From Cunninghamia lanceolata (lineage: Eukaryota > Streptophyta > Pinopsida > Cupressales > Cupressaceae), in NCBI GenBank assembly GCA_027924645.1, contig BSBN01000047.1, forward strand, positions 7,378,001-7,442,000: 64,000 bases of DNA, in the 5' to 3' direction. Both the position numbers and the translations under genes were made by a program. The first letter of the stretch is position 1. Every line of letters starts with the position of its first letter. Shown here piece after piece: positions 25,220-36,854 of this stretch. The notes beneath the pieces are model-generated. The model saw only the letters and a list, made by a program, of their open reading frames with translations, searched no databases and was not told where the DNA came from.

Positions 25220-25666
25220 TAGTTTGATGGGAGATGTGTTAGGGTGAGTTGCATGGGAGGGTATGTTATTGGTTGTGTTTGAAAATCTCTAATATTCTTT
25301 TGCAAGTGAGATAAATTGTTTGAAATTGTGATTTATGAGGGTTTAATTTGTATTGCTATCCTCCAATAGAGAAAGTGCTAGGTAGAAGATGTGTTGACAT
25401 CCCCCGTTATGTGGAAAGTGGGTAGAGGGTGTTTTGGTTGTGCATCTTCTAGTTTCCTTGTTGGGTAGAGGATAGTTGTGGGTTTTGGTAAATATGGAAG
25501 TGTGTGATTTATTCATATTTTGAGCCAAGATTGTGTGAGTTTTGTGGTTATTTTGTAGGTTGTGGGTTGCATGTGTGTGTAGAAAATGTCTTTAAGAAAG
25601 AGGACTAGAGTGGCCTTGGGAAAGGTTGCGAGATTTTCTCTTACAAAGAGGAGAGACAAAATTTAA

Positions 25667-26386
25667 ATGGAAAGGGTTTTTGAAGGGTTGAAATAAATCC
25701 AATCAAGATTGGATGTACTGGAGGTTGTGCACAATAGAGTTGTTGTAGATATGAGTAGTTGTAATAAAGAATGTTGTGAAGATGGTATGATGAAAGAAGA
25801 TGAGATGGGAGAAGCTGAATCCCATAATTTTTCTAATGCTATTTTGTTTATAGGAAAAGAAGAGGAGAAAAAATACATACAAGAGGATGAGGAAGAAGAA
25901 AATAATGAGAATGTAGAAATAACATGTCTTTTTTAAGGTATGGAGGAAGTGGAGAAAGAAGTTACAACTAAGGGTAAAGATGAGAATAAAGTTACAATAG
26001 TTGTCTGTCCTTTGGAGGACATGAAGGTGTTGATAAATGTGGTGCAACAGAGCACAAAGAGACTTGTTGTCATACAAGATGAAGAGGAGCACAAGAAGGT
26101 AGGAGGTATGGTTGTAGATATTAAATATGAAGTGTATGTAGATGTGGAAAAGTGTGAAGAAGAGGAAGAGATGAGTGGAAAAGTAGTTTGTACACTGAAA
26201 GACATATTGGTAAATGTAGAAGAGTGTGAGGAAGAAGAGATGACAAGTGTAGAGGAGACGATGGAAATATTCAATTTCCATAAAGTTGATCATATCAACT
26301 TGTGTACAAATGAGATGGAGTGGGAAGAAGGATTTTGGTGGAGGTTGGGCTATGATGGATGTAGGTCCACAAAAAAAAAGGATTAA
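25667..26386 (+). pseudogene. Acidic Gag-like remnant ORF of small element
   Basis: An ATG at 25667 (MERVFEGL) opens a frame of 240 codons broken by TAA at about 25694 and 25934. Its N-terminal pattern (..GL..IQSRLDVLE) is like the coiled start of chromovirus Gag. The rest is very rich in Glu, Val and Lys (EEEEKKYIQEDEEEENNE, KCEEEEEMSG, ECEEEEM), with repeated VDVEKCEEEE-type units. No zinc knuckle or enzyme motif. It could be a decayed Gag or a captured low-complexity sequence. Confidence 0.45.
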
Positions 26387-26570
26387 AGAACAAATTTGGC
26401 TAAGGAAAGGAGGTAGGATTCCAGGTAGATGTTGGAAAAGAAGATTTGTTTTTCATGGTACCTATGACAACATTAAAGTATGTTGTAGATAGTTTACTAT
26501 TTGGAAGGGTCTTATAAACACTCAACTCCATTTTGTGAGCCATTGTCACAAACTTATTACCCGACGTGTT

Positions 26571-27567
26571 TGATGTAGGAGCATTTGGGTCCACAAATAA
26601 TCCTGCATCACCCAAAAAATATTTTCTTTCCATGTTCAGTTTTCAACATTTTTGGTGTAGGTTTGAGCTTCAAGAGCATCTTGTGAAGTGTTGTAAGAAT
26701 AAAAATTTCCATTTTTCAAGACTTGACTTCCATTTTAGATATCAAAGGCAACCAGAGTGTTTAATGTAATTTTTAAAAATTATTATTTTGCACCATTTCA
26801 AGGTTTCAGCGGCTGAAGGGGTCCATTGGCATGGTAGAAGGGGATTGTGAAGGAAATTAATTAATTTATTCAACTTAGAAACCTTGGGAAGTGTGTAAAG
26901 GACATGTAATTTGTGGTATTCCCTCATTCGAAATTTAATATTGAATTTATTCAATTTGGGTGCCTAGAATGGAGGAAAAAGCTAGTGGTTTTTGACAATT
27001 AACTAGTGACTCTTCAGTTGCAAAGTTGGGTGCTTGTAAGGGATGAGTAAAAAAATATTTTGGTTTTTTAGTGGTATCATTGGTTATGGTGTAACAATCT
27101 TGGGTACCATATTTGGAAGCATTCAATGATGAATTTTCAACATATATAAAGGAATTTCAAAGGACAATTTGAGGAAAAAGAAAGACCAGATTTGGGTGAA
27201 ACATTTTGGTACCTTATAGGGGTTTTAAACCCTATTAAATATATCTTTGAATGATGTCAAGAAGCATAAATTAATGGTATCAAGGTTGAAGAAAGAAATC
27301 TATAGGTTACTAAAGAAAATGGCATGAAGAGATGCAAAAAATCAACTTGTTGAAAGAGGGGAAGGAAATAAGAAGAGAAGAATAAAGTAGCAGGTGTTTA
27401 AGGCAACCAAGAGAGATGTAGGATGAAGGGAAAAAATAGATTGTAAAATAGAAGTGAAGCCAAGAAAGTGTGAAGGAATTAGGGTTTAAATATTTGAAGG
27501 CATGAAGTACCTAGAAACCCTTGAGATTTTGAATTTTGTTTTTCTATTAATTCATGAATGTATTTTT
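26571..27567 (+). repeat. 3' LTR of small element, truncated
   Basis: Homologous to the first about 1 kb of 24027-25199. The match stops after ATTCATGAATGTAT at a run of seven Ts, where a minus-strand LINE tail joins. The remaining about 180 bp of LTR is not seen in the window. Confidence 0.75.
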
Positions 27568-29149
27568 TTGATACATAAGCATTGAGAATTATGCTGATAA
27601 AAAATCATTATTACAAAAGGTTGATGCCTTGAGGGCATCATAAATAAGCACAATCCAAGTCATAATTACCCAAACCCTTTTTGACAAGAGAATCCTTGTA
27701 GGACCATAAGCCATTATAGATTCCCCCTTCTAACAAAATGGAATGGCCATGTAGGGTCCATCTAAAAATAATGCTCTCATAAGCAATCATTGAAACTAGA
27801 ATTACACTTTAGTATGAGTTCACACAAAGAATACCAAAAAATGGATTCCTCAAATCTTTCTCCTCTGAATATTTTACCCATTGAACTTTAGACAAAGTCA
27901 TTTCTCAAAAATGTGAACAAAAAGGACTCTCAATCACTGCTTCACCTGACCAAAACATGCTTGATAAAGTCGAAAAAGGCCCCAATCCACTCCCAGTCTT
28001 CCATGAGCACCAAAAATTGTAGCTTCTTTAGAAATTCACAACCCCTTTTAGCTCTATACCTATGCTAAACCAACTTTGGTCTGACGAGATCCCTCATAAA
28101 CGGGAGTCTCTCCACCAAAACCCTTGGTAAGAGAAGCTTATAGAGATCCTTGGGTCAAGGAATACCAACTCCTAGCTGAGCAAAGATGATAACATCCTCC
28201 ACTCCACCCAGGTATTCATTCCTTACCAAAATTCTAGTCAGTACAAGAATTATTGCTTTTGGTTCATTTATATCTAATAACACAACAACAAAATGAGATG
28301 CTAAGTTTGAGTTGACCCTATAGCAGTCATCAAAATGCAAAAACTCATGCCCTAGAATTAATCTGACCACCAATGTTTCCAAACTTCCTATCACCCTAAA
28401 CATAGACTTTATCTTAAGGTTGGTGATGCTACCTAGAAAGGCCATTTGATGTCTTTCACAAGTCAGCATAATAGGTGTTTCCATCTTCCAAAGTCAAGGA
28501 AGAATTGCTTGATGCTGCAACTGGTAGGATGCCTTCGCATTTAAAGATGATATTAAGCCTTGTTAACTCCAAAGGCTTTAAATCCATGCATGTTGCATAA
28601 AATAGATGTCGAATCAACATAATCCTTAACCTTGTCTTTGAATTTACTAAATGACATTAAAATCTTAGCAGTGTGGATTGAGGGTCTCCAAAAAAGGTTC
28701 AAGACAAATTGGATACCAATAGTGAATTCCTCCAACATACTAACTAGAAAATACCCTGATGTCCTTTCTAATATCAAAGAGCATATATAGCAAAAAATCC
28801 AATTGAACTTTTGTTAGGAAATTATAAGTTAGGATATTTGGGGGATGAAGAAAGGGTGAGGAAGACTGCCCTAATTTTCTTAAATTATCCCTATGCACTA
28901 ACAAAGTGTCTTGCTAACACCAATAATTGAAACCTCTTAAAGGCAAACAAAAAACTACCCTGAGCCAATATCTTCAACAATCAGACAGAAAAATTTCAAA
29001 CCATCCATTGCTCTATTGGTAAGACTATTTGCTTCCCTTTTGGGTTCAATAAAAACATAGCCTACAGAGAAGAAATCAAAGGATTGAGATATTTCTAAAG
29101 GTTCTTCTAAAAGGGCCTACAACTTCCAAGTAGGGGTCTTCCCTTTCCT

Positions 29150-29395
29150 TATATTTATAACTATGGAAGAGTTCCCTTCTTCTAACACTTTCTTTAGCTC
29201 CAAATCTTTGCACTTTTACAACCCCACAATGAGTGCCTTAAACTCTTCTTAATTATTGGATACTCTCGGGAGGGGTTTTGCCATAATACACATAACTTTC
29301 CCTTCCTAGTTTCTGATAATGCAGCCTTCACTTGAGACTCCAGGGTTTCCTCTTGAGGCCTCATCAAAATTTATCTTATACCACCCACTTCTGAT
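29150..29395 (-). pseudogene. LINE RNase H domain, N-terminal part
   Basis: The minus strand from about 29385 reads WYKINFDEASRGNPGVSSEG, which matches the start of plant LINE RNase H (W.KiNFDGasrGNPG.aG.G). The key Asp is present. Downstream reading frames carry stops and shifts. Confidence 0.75.
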
Positions 29396-29769
29396 TTCTA
29401 CCATTGAGATGTGTTTCTCAGTCTCTGGGTCTCAGCTCCTCCCAATCCCCGCATCAAAGGGTTCTTCAAACTGTTCCAAATCTTGTTCATGCAAGCATTC
29501 CAATTCAAAAAAGAGGTTCCCCCAAAAAATTTCTCCCTAATTCTATTGTTTGTAACTTCAACCACTGAAGCTTTAACCTTGTTCAAGAAGGAGACCAAGC
29601 TCATTTATTTTCCCTAAACTATCCTATGATTTTTCTCCTTCCATATTTCCCCTATCAAGATGGAAGGACAAATGAACCATAAGCATGAGAAGGTTGCTAT
29701 TTGATTCAAAATTGGCAAGGATTTGAATAGACTTGGAATGTTGTTTGGAAGTGCTAACACCCAACCTAA

Positions 29770-29960
29770 TTTCATGCAAAGCCACCTCTAGCACTCTTGG
29801 GCAAAGGGGCACCCTAAAAAATGATGATCCACTATCTCTTTTGAAATTTTGGACAATTCACACCTAGAGGGACCAAGGAAGCCCAATTTCCTAAACTTTT
29901 CAGCTGTCAAAATCTTCTTCTGAATTGTTACCCAAGTAAAAATGCCTTCTTTAGGAAAAC
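29770..29960 (-). pseudogene. LINE zf-RVT domain remnant
   Basis: The minus strand reads FTWVTIQKKILTAEKFRKLG, then GPSRCELSKISKEIVDHHFL and GCPFAQEC, followed by a stop. This fits the zinc-binding domain that follows RT in plant L1 elements (FtWl...kiLT..nL..rg, GP..C.lC...eE..dHLfl.CpfA). One of the usual cysteines is changed (CELS). Confidence 0.8.
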
Positions 29961-30110
29961 AAAAATTGTACTAGCATAAATTGATCAGGATTTACACATC
30001 TTCTTGAGCCAGTTCTCTTTCTAGTATCTTATACCCATCCTTTGCATTATAGAGACCAATCTTGGACCCATTCCAAATAATAGCATCTTGACCTTCCCGA
30101 ATGACCACCA

Positions 30111-30867
30111 TGTTGAAATTAGGGCAGACAACTGAGAGGAGGGTGAATTAGTTGTCAACAAAACTTTTATCTTTTTCTACATTTAATCTTCTTTACCACT
30201 TATTAACAGATTAATGATATAACCATGAAAGCATGAATCAACAACACATGAGAAGAAACACAATCAATACACATAACACCGAGATTTTTATGTGGAAACC
30301 TGGTTAAGGGAAAAACCACGGTGGGGGTTAAATAACAAGATTTATTCTCTGTTAAAAGAATTGAAAAATGGGAAGGCACTTGCCTTCAGGTGCACTGCCT
30401 AGAGCTCATTGCTCAAAGGAGGCTCACTAACTACAAAAATATTCACAAGGTTAACAGTGAAAGGTTGAACTGAGAAACAACATCTTCTCCATACCAAGGT
30501 TCAGTTCCATTGAAGCTCACAACACTTCTAATCTTCCCTCAAACACTTCTTCACTATCTTTGCATCTTCACTGCTCTTCCTCTTCTGCTCCTCTTTTCTT
30601 CTCTACCTTTGGACCTCTCTTAGAATCTAATCATTTTCACTCAAGGACAACTTTACACAACTCAACTACAAGTATTTATACGCTACATCAACCTTGGAAT
30701 GAACATCAAGGTCAACACTACAAACATTCACTACACTATCAACCAAACATAGCTGGGATTGAAATCTTCCTCAAACAATATGCCATGCTCCATAAAACTT
30801 CTCTTATATCATCCACAATACACACAAAGCATCCGGTTGGCCAAGACTACAAAGAACAACAACACCC
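30111..30867 (-). repeat. Copia element B, 3' LTR, distal part
   Basis: Starts on the + strand with TGTTGAAATT (LTR end AACA on the minus strand) and is continued, after LTR-ORF copy 2, by 52871-53434. Together about 1316 bp. It contains GGGAAAAACCACGGTGGGGG, like the R/U5 region of many plant copia LTRs read in reverse. No gene. Confidence 0.65.
30863..30867. repeat. Target site duplication CACCC, left copy (element copy 2)
   Basis: CACCC is directly before the 5' LTR and again at 52871-52875 directly after the 3' LTR. Confidence 0.92.
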
Positions 30868-30887
30868 TGTTGTGTGGTTACACAACA
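30868..30887. repeat. Perfect hairpin at LTR start
   Basis: The first 20 bases are two 8-base arms, TGTTGTGT and ACACAACA, around GGTT. The same palindrome opens 16176 and 46061; at 1048 it has one change (TA for TG). The LTR end carries only CAACA. Such a palindrome exactly at the integrase-recognised end is unusual. Confidence 0.85.
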
Positions 30888-31089
30888 CGCCCCATTTTGA
30901 CTTGGCAAAACAGGGACCCAACTTCTTTTGGCTTGGTTTGTGTTTCTTGCTTTCTGGCGGTTTGGTAAAAATCAGTCAAATGCATCATCACGTTGAGTCA
31001 GGATGAGGTAAGTCATCATTATGAAGTCAGTTTGTCAAAATTTGCATTTCCTGTCGGTGACCTCATATTCTGAAAGAACATTAAATTTC

Positions 31090-31830
31090 ATGCAGGTTTG
31101 CTTTTACATCACCCTGGTATTCATCAGGATGTGAGAGTTATGAACAGTCAAAGTCTTGGTCAAACCTGATATTCACAAGAGGGGAGATCATATTTTATAA
31201 CCTCAGTCATGTTGTTTAAAGATCATCATCATATTTGAACATCCCCTGATATATCCTGCGGCTCAAATATCCTGACGTCAACTTTAATGGTAGTAAGTCT
31301 TTCCCGTCAAGCGGTCTTTTATACCGCGAACATCATGTTTTGAAAAGTAACCTGATATTCGTTAATATCATCCTGACGCGAAATATCACCCTTAACAAAC
31401 ATCCTGATGACATCATCTGAATACGATAAATGAAGAAACAAACATCCTGATGACATCATCATCATATTTACATTTCAACAGGATATTTTGTAAACATGAT
31501 CATGTTCGCCCAATATGATGATGACATCGTGAAGCATTTCTGATACAAAGAACGAATATCATGATGACGTCATCCTAATATTCAGAAAGGAGGATGAGCA
31601 AGCTTGGCTCATCATCATCATTTTGTTTTGAAACATCACCCAATAAACCGAAATATCCTCCTGATGTGCTAAAACGTAAACAAAGGGTGCATTGTCACCT
31701 GAATCTTGTCGCGATAATAATTTCAATGCTTGGGAGGATGATATTGAAACTCAACCCGATATTTGCGAAATATCATCCTGCCCTCATGATATCCCGCCAT
31801 ATGGATATTCCCCCGCTCCCTTTGCCGCCA
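31090..31830 (+). promoter_or_regulatory. U3 motif array, copy 2 5' LTR
   Basis: Repeated CCTGATATTC, AAATATC and TGACGTCA or TGACATCA words, for example about 31271, 31407, 31450 and 31564. The order differs from copy 1 but the words are the same, as expected for a regulatory array under turnover. Probably binding sites for TGA/bZIP factors; inferred. Confidence 0.5.
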
Positions 31831-32173
31831 TTATCATTAAATGTGCACAGATATGGTAGGTGATTCCCGCCGATCCCGGAACCCAATGAAATACCTGGCG
31901 AGATCCTGAGTTTTCGCACGAATGATCAAAGATTGCAATCTAACTTGTCAGAGTGCCCTAAATTTACCCTAACTACGAGGTTAAAAGGTAATTCAACTGC
32001 CATTGTTACGTTTACCTGCGTTAAAATTGTTTTACAGAGCACTTGCCTCCATATCCGCATAACAGCTACTGTTGCGCAATTTGAGCTCATAGATAGAAGG
32101 AAGGAAGTGATCAGCAGTTGAATTAAGATCGTCTTGACGATATATTGGTATAAAGGAAAATCTGCATAACCAG

Positions 32174-32336
32174 GTAAGTGAACTGAAACCCTCATCATGT
32201 TGTTGCTAAATGATATTGTAAGTTCTGGTTATGTATCCATGTAAGTAAGTAATGTGAAATTGATGCAATAGGCATGATATTTGCAAAATGTATGCATGCA
32301 TATCCCTGTTGTGAGAAGAAATGTTGTTAATTGCAG
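32174..32336 (+). other. Predicted leader intron of U3 ORF, copy 2 5' LTR (163 nt)
   Basis: Donor CCAG|GTAAGTG and acceptor TTAATTGCAG|G. The ATG lies 7 nt after the acceptor (GTACCCATGG). The same sites occur at 47368 and 47530, and homologous ones in copy 1. Confidence 0.68.
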
Positions 32337-32342
32337 GTACCC

Positions 32343-35300
32343 ATGGCTGAAAAATGCTTAGTCAAGAATCAGGAGGAATTCAGCAGGCCTATGTTCTCTT
32401 CTCAGAGAGGGGTCCTGTTCAAATATGGGGCAATTACAGACACCCATCAGGGGATTACTAACTTAGAGGCTTGGTCAGCCAAGCTAAATGATGGACATGA
32501 CAAGAGTCTTGTGCTGGATGCAGTGTTTGTATCAGGTATGTGGAACGCTGATGGCTTACCATACTCCATAGAGTCTCCGGAACTAGTCATTGAATGCGCT
32601 CGGAATTATAACCCTCAGACGAGGCAGGTGGTGAAGCATGGGAGAGTGTATGCAAACCTATCCATCAAAGGTCTCTCCCGAACATTTGGACTGCCAATGG
32701 GCAGTAAGGTAAAGAGTGTAGACTTGAAGAAGTCTGAAAGAGAATATGAGGCCAACAAGAAGGCGGCCAGAAAGAACATGTATGCTTGGCAGGCTGAGAA
32801 TAGCACATACAATGCAGCGGCCAAGCTTCCTGTCCACATGTTCAAGTTTGATTTTAATGAGGAGTATCAGTATGTGATTGCCCTTCTGAACAGGGTGACT
32901 GGCCAGCCTGATACTGGTGAGTTTAGAGATTCGATGTATGGCATAATAATGATGTGTCTGTATGCAGACATCAAACCACTGTGGGGCCAAATAATAAGCG
33001 ATGCTCTGCATGAGCAGCTGATGAACATGGGAGGTTCAGATTGTGCATTTTACATGACATCTTATATTGTTTATTCTTGTGCTTATAGGGGCACTTTTGA
33101 TGCCCTGGTAACAGATGGAAAACTGACGGGCACAAATGCAGCATATATCTGGGATCATCATCCCCAGCTGCAAAGAACCAACTATATCAAAGACTACAAA
33201 CTGGTCAATGATGCATTCTCTATGCATCTGGTAAGGACCATGGAAGATGACAGAACTAAAAGACTGAGCATGGAGGCTCAAGAGGCAGTAAATGGGCATG
33301 GGGCATGGTACATACAATTTGCCACCTTTTCGTATATCAGGATAGAAGGTTTTGAAGGACATCCCCTGATGCTGCCAAGATATCCTACGGATGCAGTAGT
33401 TTTAATGGAATTTATCAGGCAGGGCTCCACCATGATACAGATGTATAAGGATGCCAAGAAGCTGCCACCAATTTTGTTCCCAGTCAGCATCGGCAACTAC
33501 ATGTGCCCTGACTCTGACAATATAAAGAAGGTGATGGTCACCCTGAACAAGATGAATTTACTACCTTTTCCAATAACGAGACCATATGATTCTTACGGCC
33601 GAATGCAGAAGATTCTAGGAAAGCCTATTCACCAGAGGCACCTAGAGGATTTTTGGGCTGACTGCGAAGATGAGGCAGAAGCCAGGAGGAGGAGGTATCA
33701 GAGGTTGACTCTAAACCAGATCAGAACGTTTGACTGCATATCCCTCCCTCAGCAGCTGAAGAGTGATGACGGTAGGATAATGGCAGATGAATATAAGCAG
33801 AAGAAGATTTACAATGATACCATCTCTGCACCTGACCTCACCATGCAGGAGGATATGTCCTTGGACCCATTCTTTGCCAGAACTTTACACTTGACCCAAG
33901 CTTGGGTAGATGCACAGGTAGAGGCATTGAAGAAGAAGGGTGTTGCCATCACGGTGGACAACAAGAAGAAGGGGCAGGACATCCCTGCAGATGAATATGA
34001 TGACTTTCTGCTGGAGAAGAGGAAGACTAAGGGAAAGAGGATCCCTCCACCACAGCAGCCTAGCAAAAGGGCCCCAAGGGGCAAGAAGGTGGAAAAAGGA
34101 CCCAAAGGGGTCATAATTGAAAGGGCAGTATTCACAGTGGAGGAGACAGCCAAATCAAGATCAGAATCAGATTCTCCTCCAAAGCCCAAGAAAACCAAGA
34201 GAGCAGAGGCTGGAATCACAGAGACCCAAAAAGTGGGTCAGTCATCCAAACAACCAGGCAAAGCTATCCTCATGGAGGAGGAGCCTGAAGAAGAGGAGGA
34301 AGCTCCACTAATAATAAGAAGAAAGAGGAGAGCTCCGCAGGTGTTGGTTCCCACCACACCTAAGAAACCAAGAACCTCCATGAGAGGTGAGATAAGTCAA
34401 CCCCTAGCACAATTACAAGGGGCAGGTAGTGAAGTGTAGAAGGAACTTCAGCATAACGTTCTACTTCCTACCATTGTCAAGTTCAAGACTAAACTTGCTG
34501 AAGAACAACAAAAAGAAACCTCCCAGACACAAGCGGAAGGGCATGTCTCGCTAGACGAGACAATAAACTTGTCTGATGATGAGGTGGTGCAGGATGTGGC
34601 TGCAAAAGAAATGGAAACACTGGCTGCTGGCATCAGTGTGACTCCTCACAAGCCTCCATCTGTCCAATCAGTGCTTGAGGAGATGAAACAAGCAGAAGCG
34701 GAGCGAGAAAAGAGCCCGGAACTAGAAAAGAGCCCGGAGCAGGTAGCTTAGGACATAGGGCTGGATACACTAATCACTGAGGTGACAAGTCCTGTAGTGG
34801 TAGACTTGGCAGAGAAATAGGATGCAAGTCCTGAGAAGCCAGCAGGATCACCTGATAAGGGCCACCTAACAAAAGAGATAGAGATGACAGAAGCAGAAGG
34901 TCATGCTCTTGAATCAGGCCAGCAAAGCCCACACGATACATCAGCAGGACCTGCTATAGTAGAGGTCCAAGAAATAAAGGCTGATAAGAAGAAAGAAGAA
35001 ATAGAAGATCTGGCTGCTAAGGCACAAGAGGTGGATACTGCAGGAACAGAGCAGATAGCAGCCACAGAACAGATGCCATCAATTCAAGCGGACCTCACAG
35101 CATTTGGAACGGTGGACATGCCACCAGAAATAGAGAAACAAAAGGAGGATGATCAACCTCCACAAGGGGAAGAACTGGGGACAGGTGAAGAAATGATGGA
35201 GAAAGATCATGATCATCATGATCTACATACAGGTACACCACAGGGTTCCCCACACAAAGAAGATGCTCCCCCAGAAAAGGAAGTTCCTCAACAGGAGGAG

Positions 35301-36695
35301 GCACCACAGGATCAGCAGCAAGGTGATCATCAAGAGGGAGAAAAGGAAAAATCACCATCTCCACAACGCTTGTTGATGGAAACGGGAGATAGGGGTGAAC
35401 AACATCATGATGCTAAAAAGCATGATCAGGTGCCTCCATGGTTAGAAAAGGAGGTAAATGTTGAAGAGGAACTTGAAATTTAAGAGTTCGACGTCTCCAC
35501 CCTGTTCTCCGCGGATATAATGAGGTGCAGGAGAAAGGCCAGGATGACATCGGCTATCAAAAGAGATCCAGCGACAGGGAGAAGGACTGCACAAATTGCT
35601 GTACCTGCGGTAGAGAAGGAGAAAGGCAAGATCACTGTTGATGAATTTCAGATCAGTACAGTTGATTTGGGTTTTGCCAACGAAGAGCAGGAAGGTCAAG
35701 AGGGAAAGGACATCATAGACTCTCTAATTCAGAAAGTGAAAAGAGATAAGGAGAAAAATAAGCAACATAAGGAGCACATTGCTCAGTTGCATGCTTATAT
35801 TAAAGGCTTGACCAATCCTGATGATACTACAAGTGAAGCTGCAGTCCCATTGACTGCCATTTCTCAGGAGGAGGTAAATAAATTGGACCTCATGAAACAT
35901 GAGGCGTCCGTAATCAGAAAATGGATGTCATCCACATTGGATGACGCTATAGAAATAATGAAGGGTTCTTTGAAGAGGTGGAGCATATTAAGTGACTCCA
36001 AAACCAAGGTGGACAGATTGCAGATGCAGACCGGGAAAAGGTATTATAAACTGGAGAAAGTCCTCAGCCTGTTGGGAGAAATAAGGAAGATAAACCCACA
36101 ACTGCTTATCAGTAAGCAGGTATTGAATAATAATACTGCATTATTAGTGGATATCTGGTACAAAGATGTACAGTTTGAATGCGGAGTCCTCAAGAGATGC
36201 AATAGTAAGCTGAGGGAGATCAGCATGAGGCTACGTGATTTAATGGGCATTGAGGCAGACATGCTAGAAACACTAGAAGGCAAAGTAGAGGGGAAAATAG
36301 AGAATCAAGATGAAGACTCTGCTCTTAAAGCTCTACACAGTAACTTCCAAATGGAAGATGATGGTCCACTCATCCACTTGACAGAGGAGATTATAAATAA
36401 GGTGATGAGGATCAAGGTCAAGATGGAGACCTACAGTGAGACCTTGCAAGACAGGGAAAATAAGCTGGATAACAGCAGGGATAAGTACGAGGCACACAAG
36501 CACGCCATTATCAAGGCAAAGACTCAAGATGGCGGAGGAATAGATCAGATTGTGCAGTCATATGAACAGATCCAAAGCAGCATGCAACCCCATATGCAGC
36601 AGCATCATCATCAGGATAGCGAAGGTTCAGAAAGCGATGCACATGATGATGATCCGCATGAATCAGCTGAAGAACATGATGAAGATACATCATGA
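32343..36695 (+). pseudogene. U3-encoded protein, best copy (about 1450 codons, four stops)
   Basis: One uninterrupted frame from ATG 32343 to TGA 36693 apart from TAG at 34437, 34749 and 34818 and TAA at 35480; at 34437, 34749 and 35480 the 3' LTR has CAG or CAA. Residues 1 to about 565 form a conserved globular-looking part (HGRVYANLS..LSRTFGLPMG, IKPLWGQIISDALHEQL, WDHHPQLQ, ARRRRYQRLTLNQ). Residues about 655-690 are strongly basic (RRKRRAPQ, TPKKPRTSMRGE), a likely nuclear signal. About 690-1040 is acidic and low in complexity. From about 1047 to 1430 is a conserved helical, coiled-coil-like part, and the end is His/Asp/Glu-rich (QQHHHHQDSEGSESD). No transmembrane segment, protease or polymerase motif. 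The N-terminal pattern GR....L....FGLP is faintly like the domain called putative plant transposon protein; I give that low weight. The frame lies before the TATA box, so in U3. Confidence 0.88.
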
Positions 36696-36847
36696 AAGGG
36701 GGAATATTTTGCATAAGTAATATAGATAGTTGCCAGCTGGCAACTTGTGCCTTTTTGTAAAATTGACAAGCCATGAAATGATGACCATTGATTTGTATTG
36801 ACATATCAGATCCGTAGATCTTTTGTAATGGATTCCTCACCTTATTC

Positions 36848-36854
36848 TATAAAA
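36848..36854 (+). promoter_or_regulatory. LTR promoter TATAAAA, copy 2 5' LTR
   Basis: TATAAAAGGTGG lies about 150 bp after the U3 ORF stop and 830 bp before the LTR end. It is conserved at 22158 and 52041, and as CATAAAA at 7031. Genomic RNA should start about 25-35 bp downstream. Confidence 0.7.

Larger units (their letters stand above)
24027..27567 (+). mobile_element. Small non-autonomous LTR retrotransposon, 3' LTR truncated by a LINE
   Basis: LTR 24027-25199, a degenerate initiator-Met primer site, an internal region of about 1.37 kb with one acidic ORF, then a second LTR from 26571 that breaks at 27567. No RT, RNase H or integrase can be seen. LTR starts (TGATGTAGGAGCATCC) resemble those of the chromovirus at 54285 (TGATGCAGGAGCATCC), so it may depend on a related chromovirus. 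Left flank is AACAA; the right duplication cannot be checked. Confidence 0.75.
27568..30110 (-). mobile_element. LINE (L1-type) 3' part, minus strand
   Basis: A short poly(T) at 27568-27574 reads as a poly(A) tail on the minus strand. Further right on the same strand are an RNase H start and a zinc-binding domain downstream of RT (see separate entries). The RT itself is missing, being cut at about 30110 by the copia B LTR. Scattered stops and shifts make it a fossil. 27600-28800 would be the C-terminal tail and 3' UTR, where I recognise nothing. Confidence 0.7.

Noticed and set aside
25703..26293. 196-aa minus-strand ORF in the small element
   Set aside because: It is the complement of a Glu-rich coding stretch; its hydrophobic look comes from reading GAA/GAG backwards. 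No start context or homology seen.
28155..28777. Two minus-strand ORFs as independent genes
   Set aside because: They lie in the 3' part of a decayed LINE, lack recognisable domains and are flanked by stops; more likely LINE tail or chance.
30111..30867. Host gene with the 148-aa ORF at 30560-31006
   Set aside because: The frame crosses from copia B LTR into the LTR-ORF element at 30868, so it is a chance joint ORF.
34884..36695. Separate genes for the individual open pieces of the U3 frame
   Set aside because: All pieces are in one frame, and the gaps are single TAG or TAA codons that are sense in a sister LTR.
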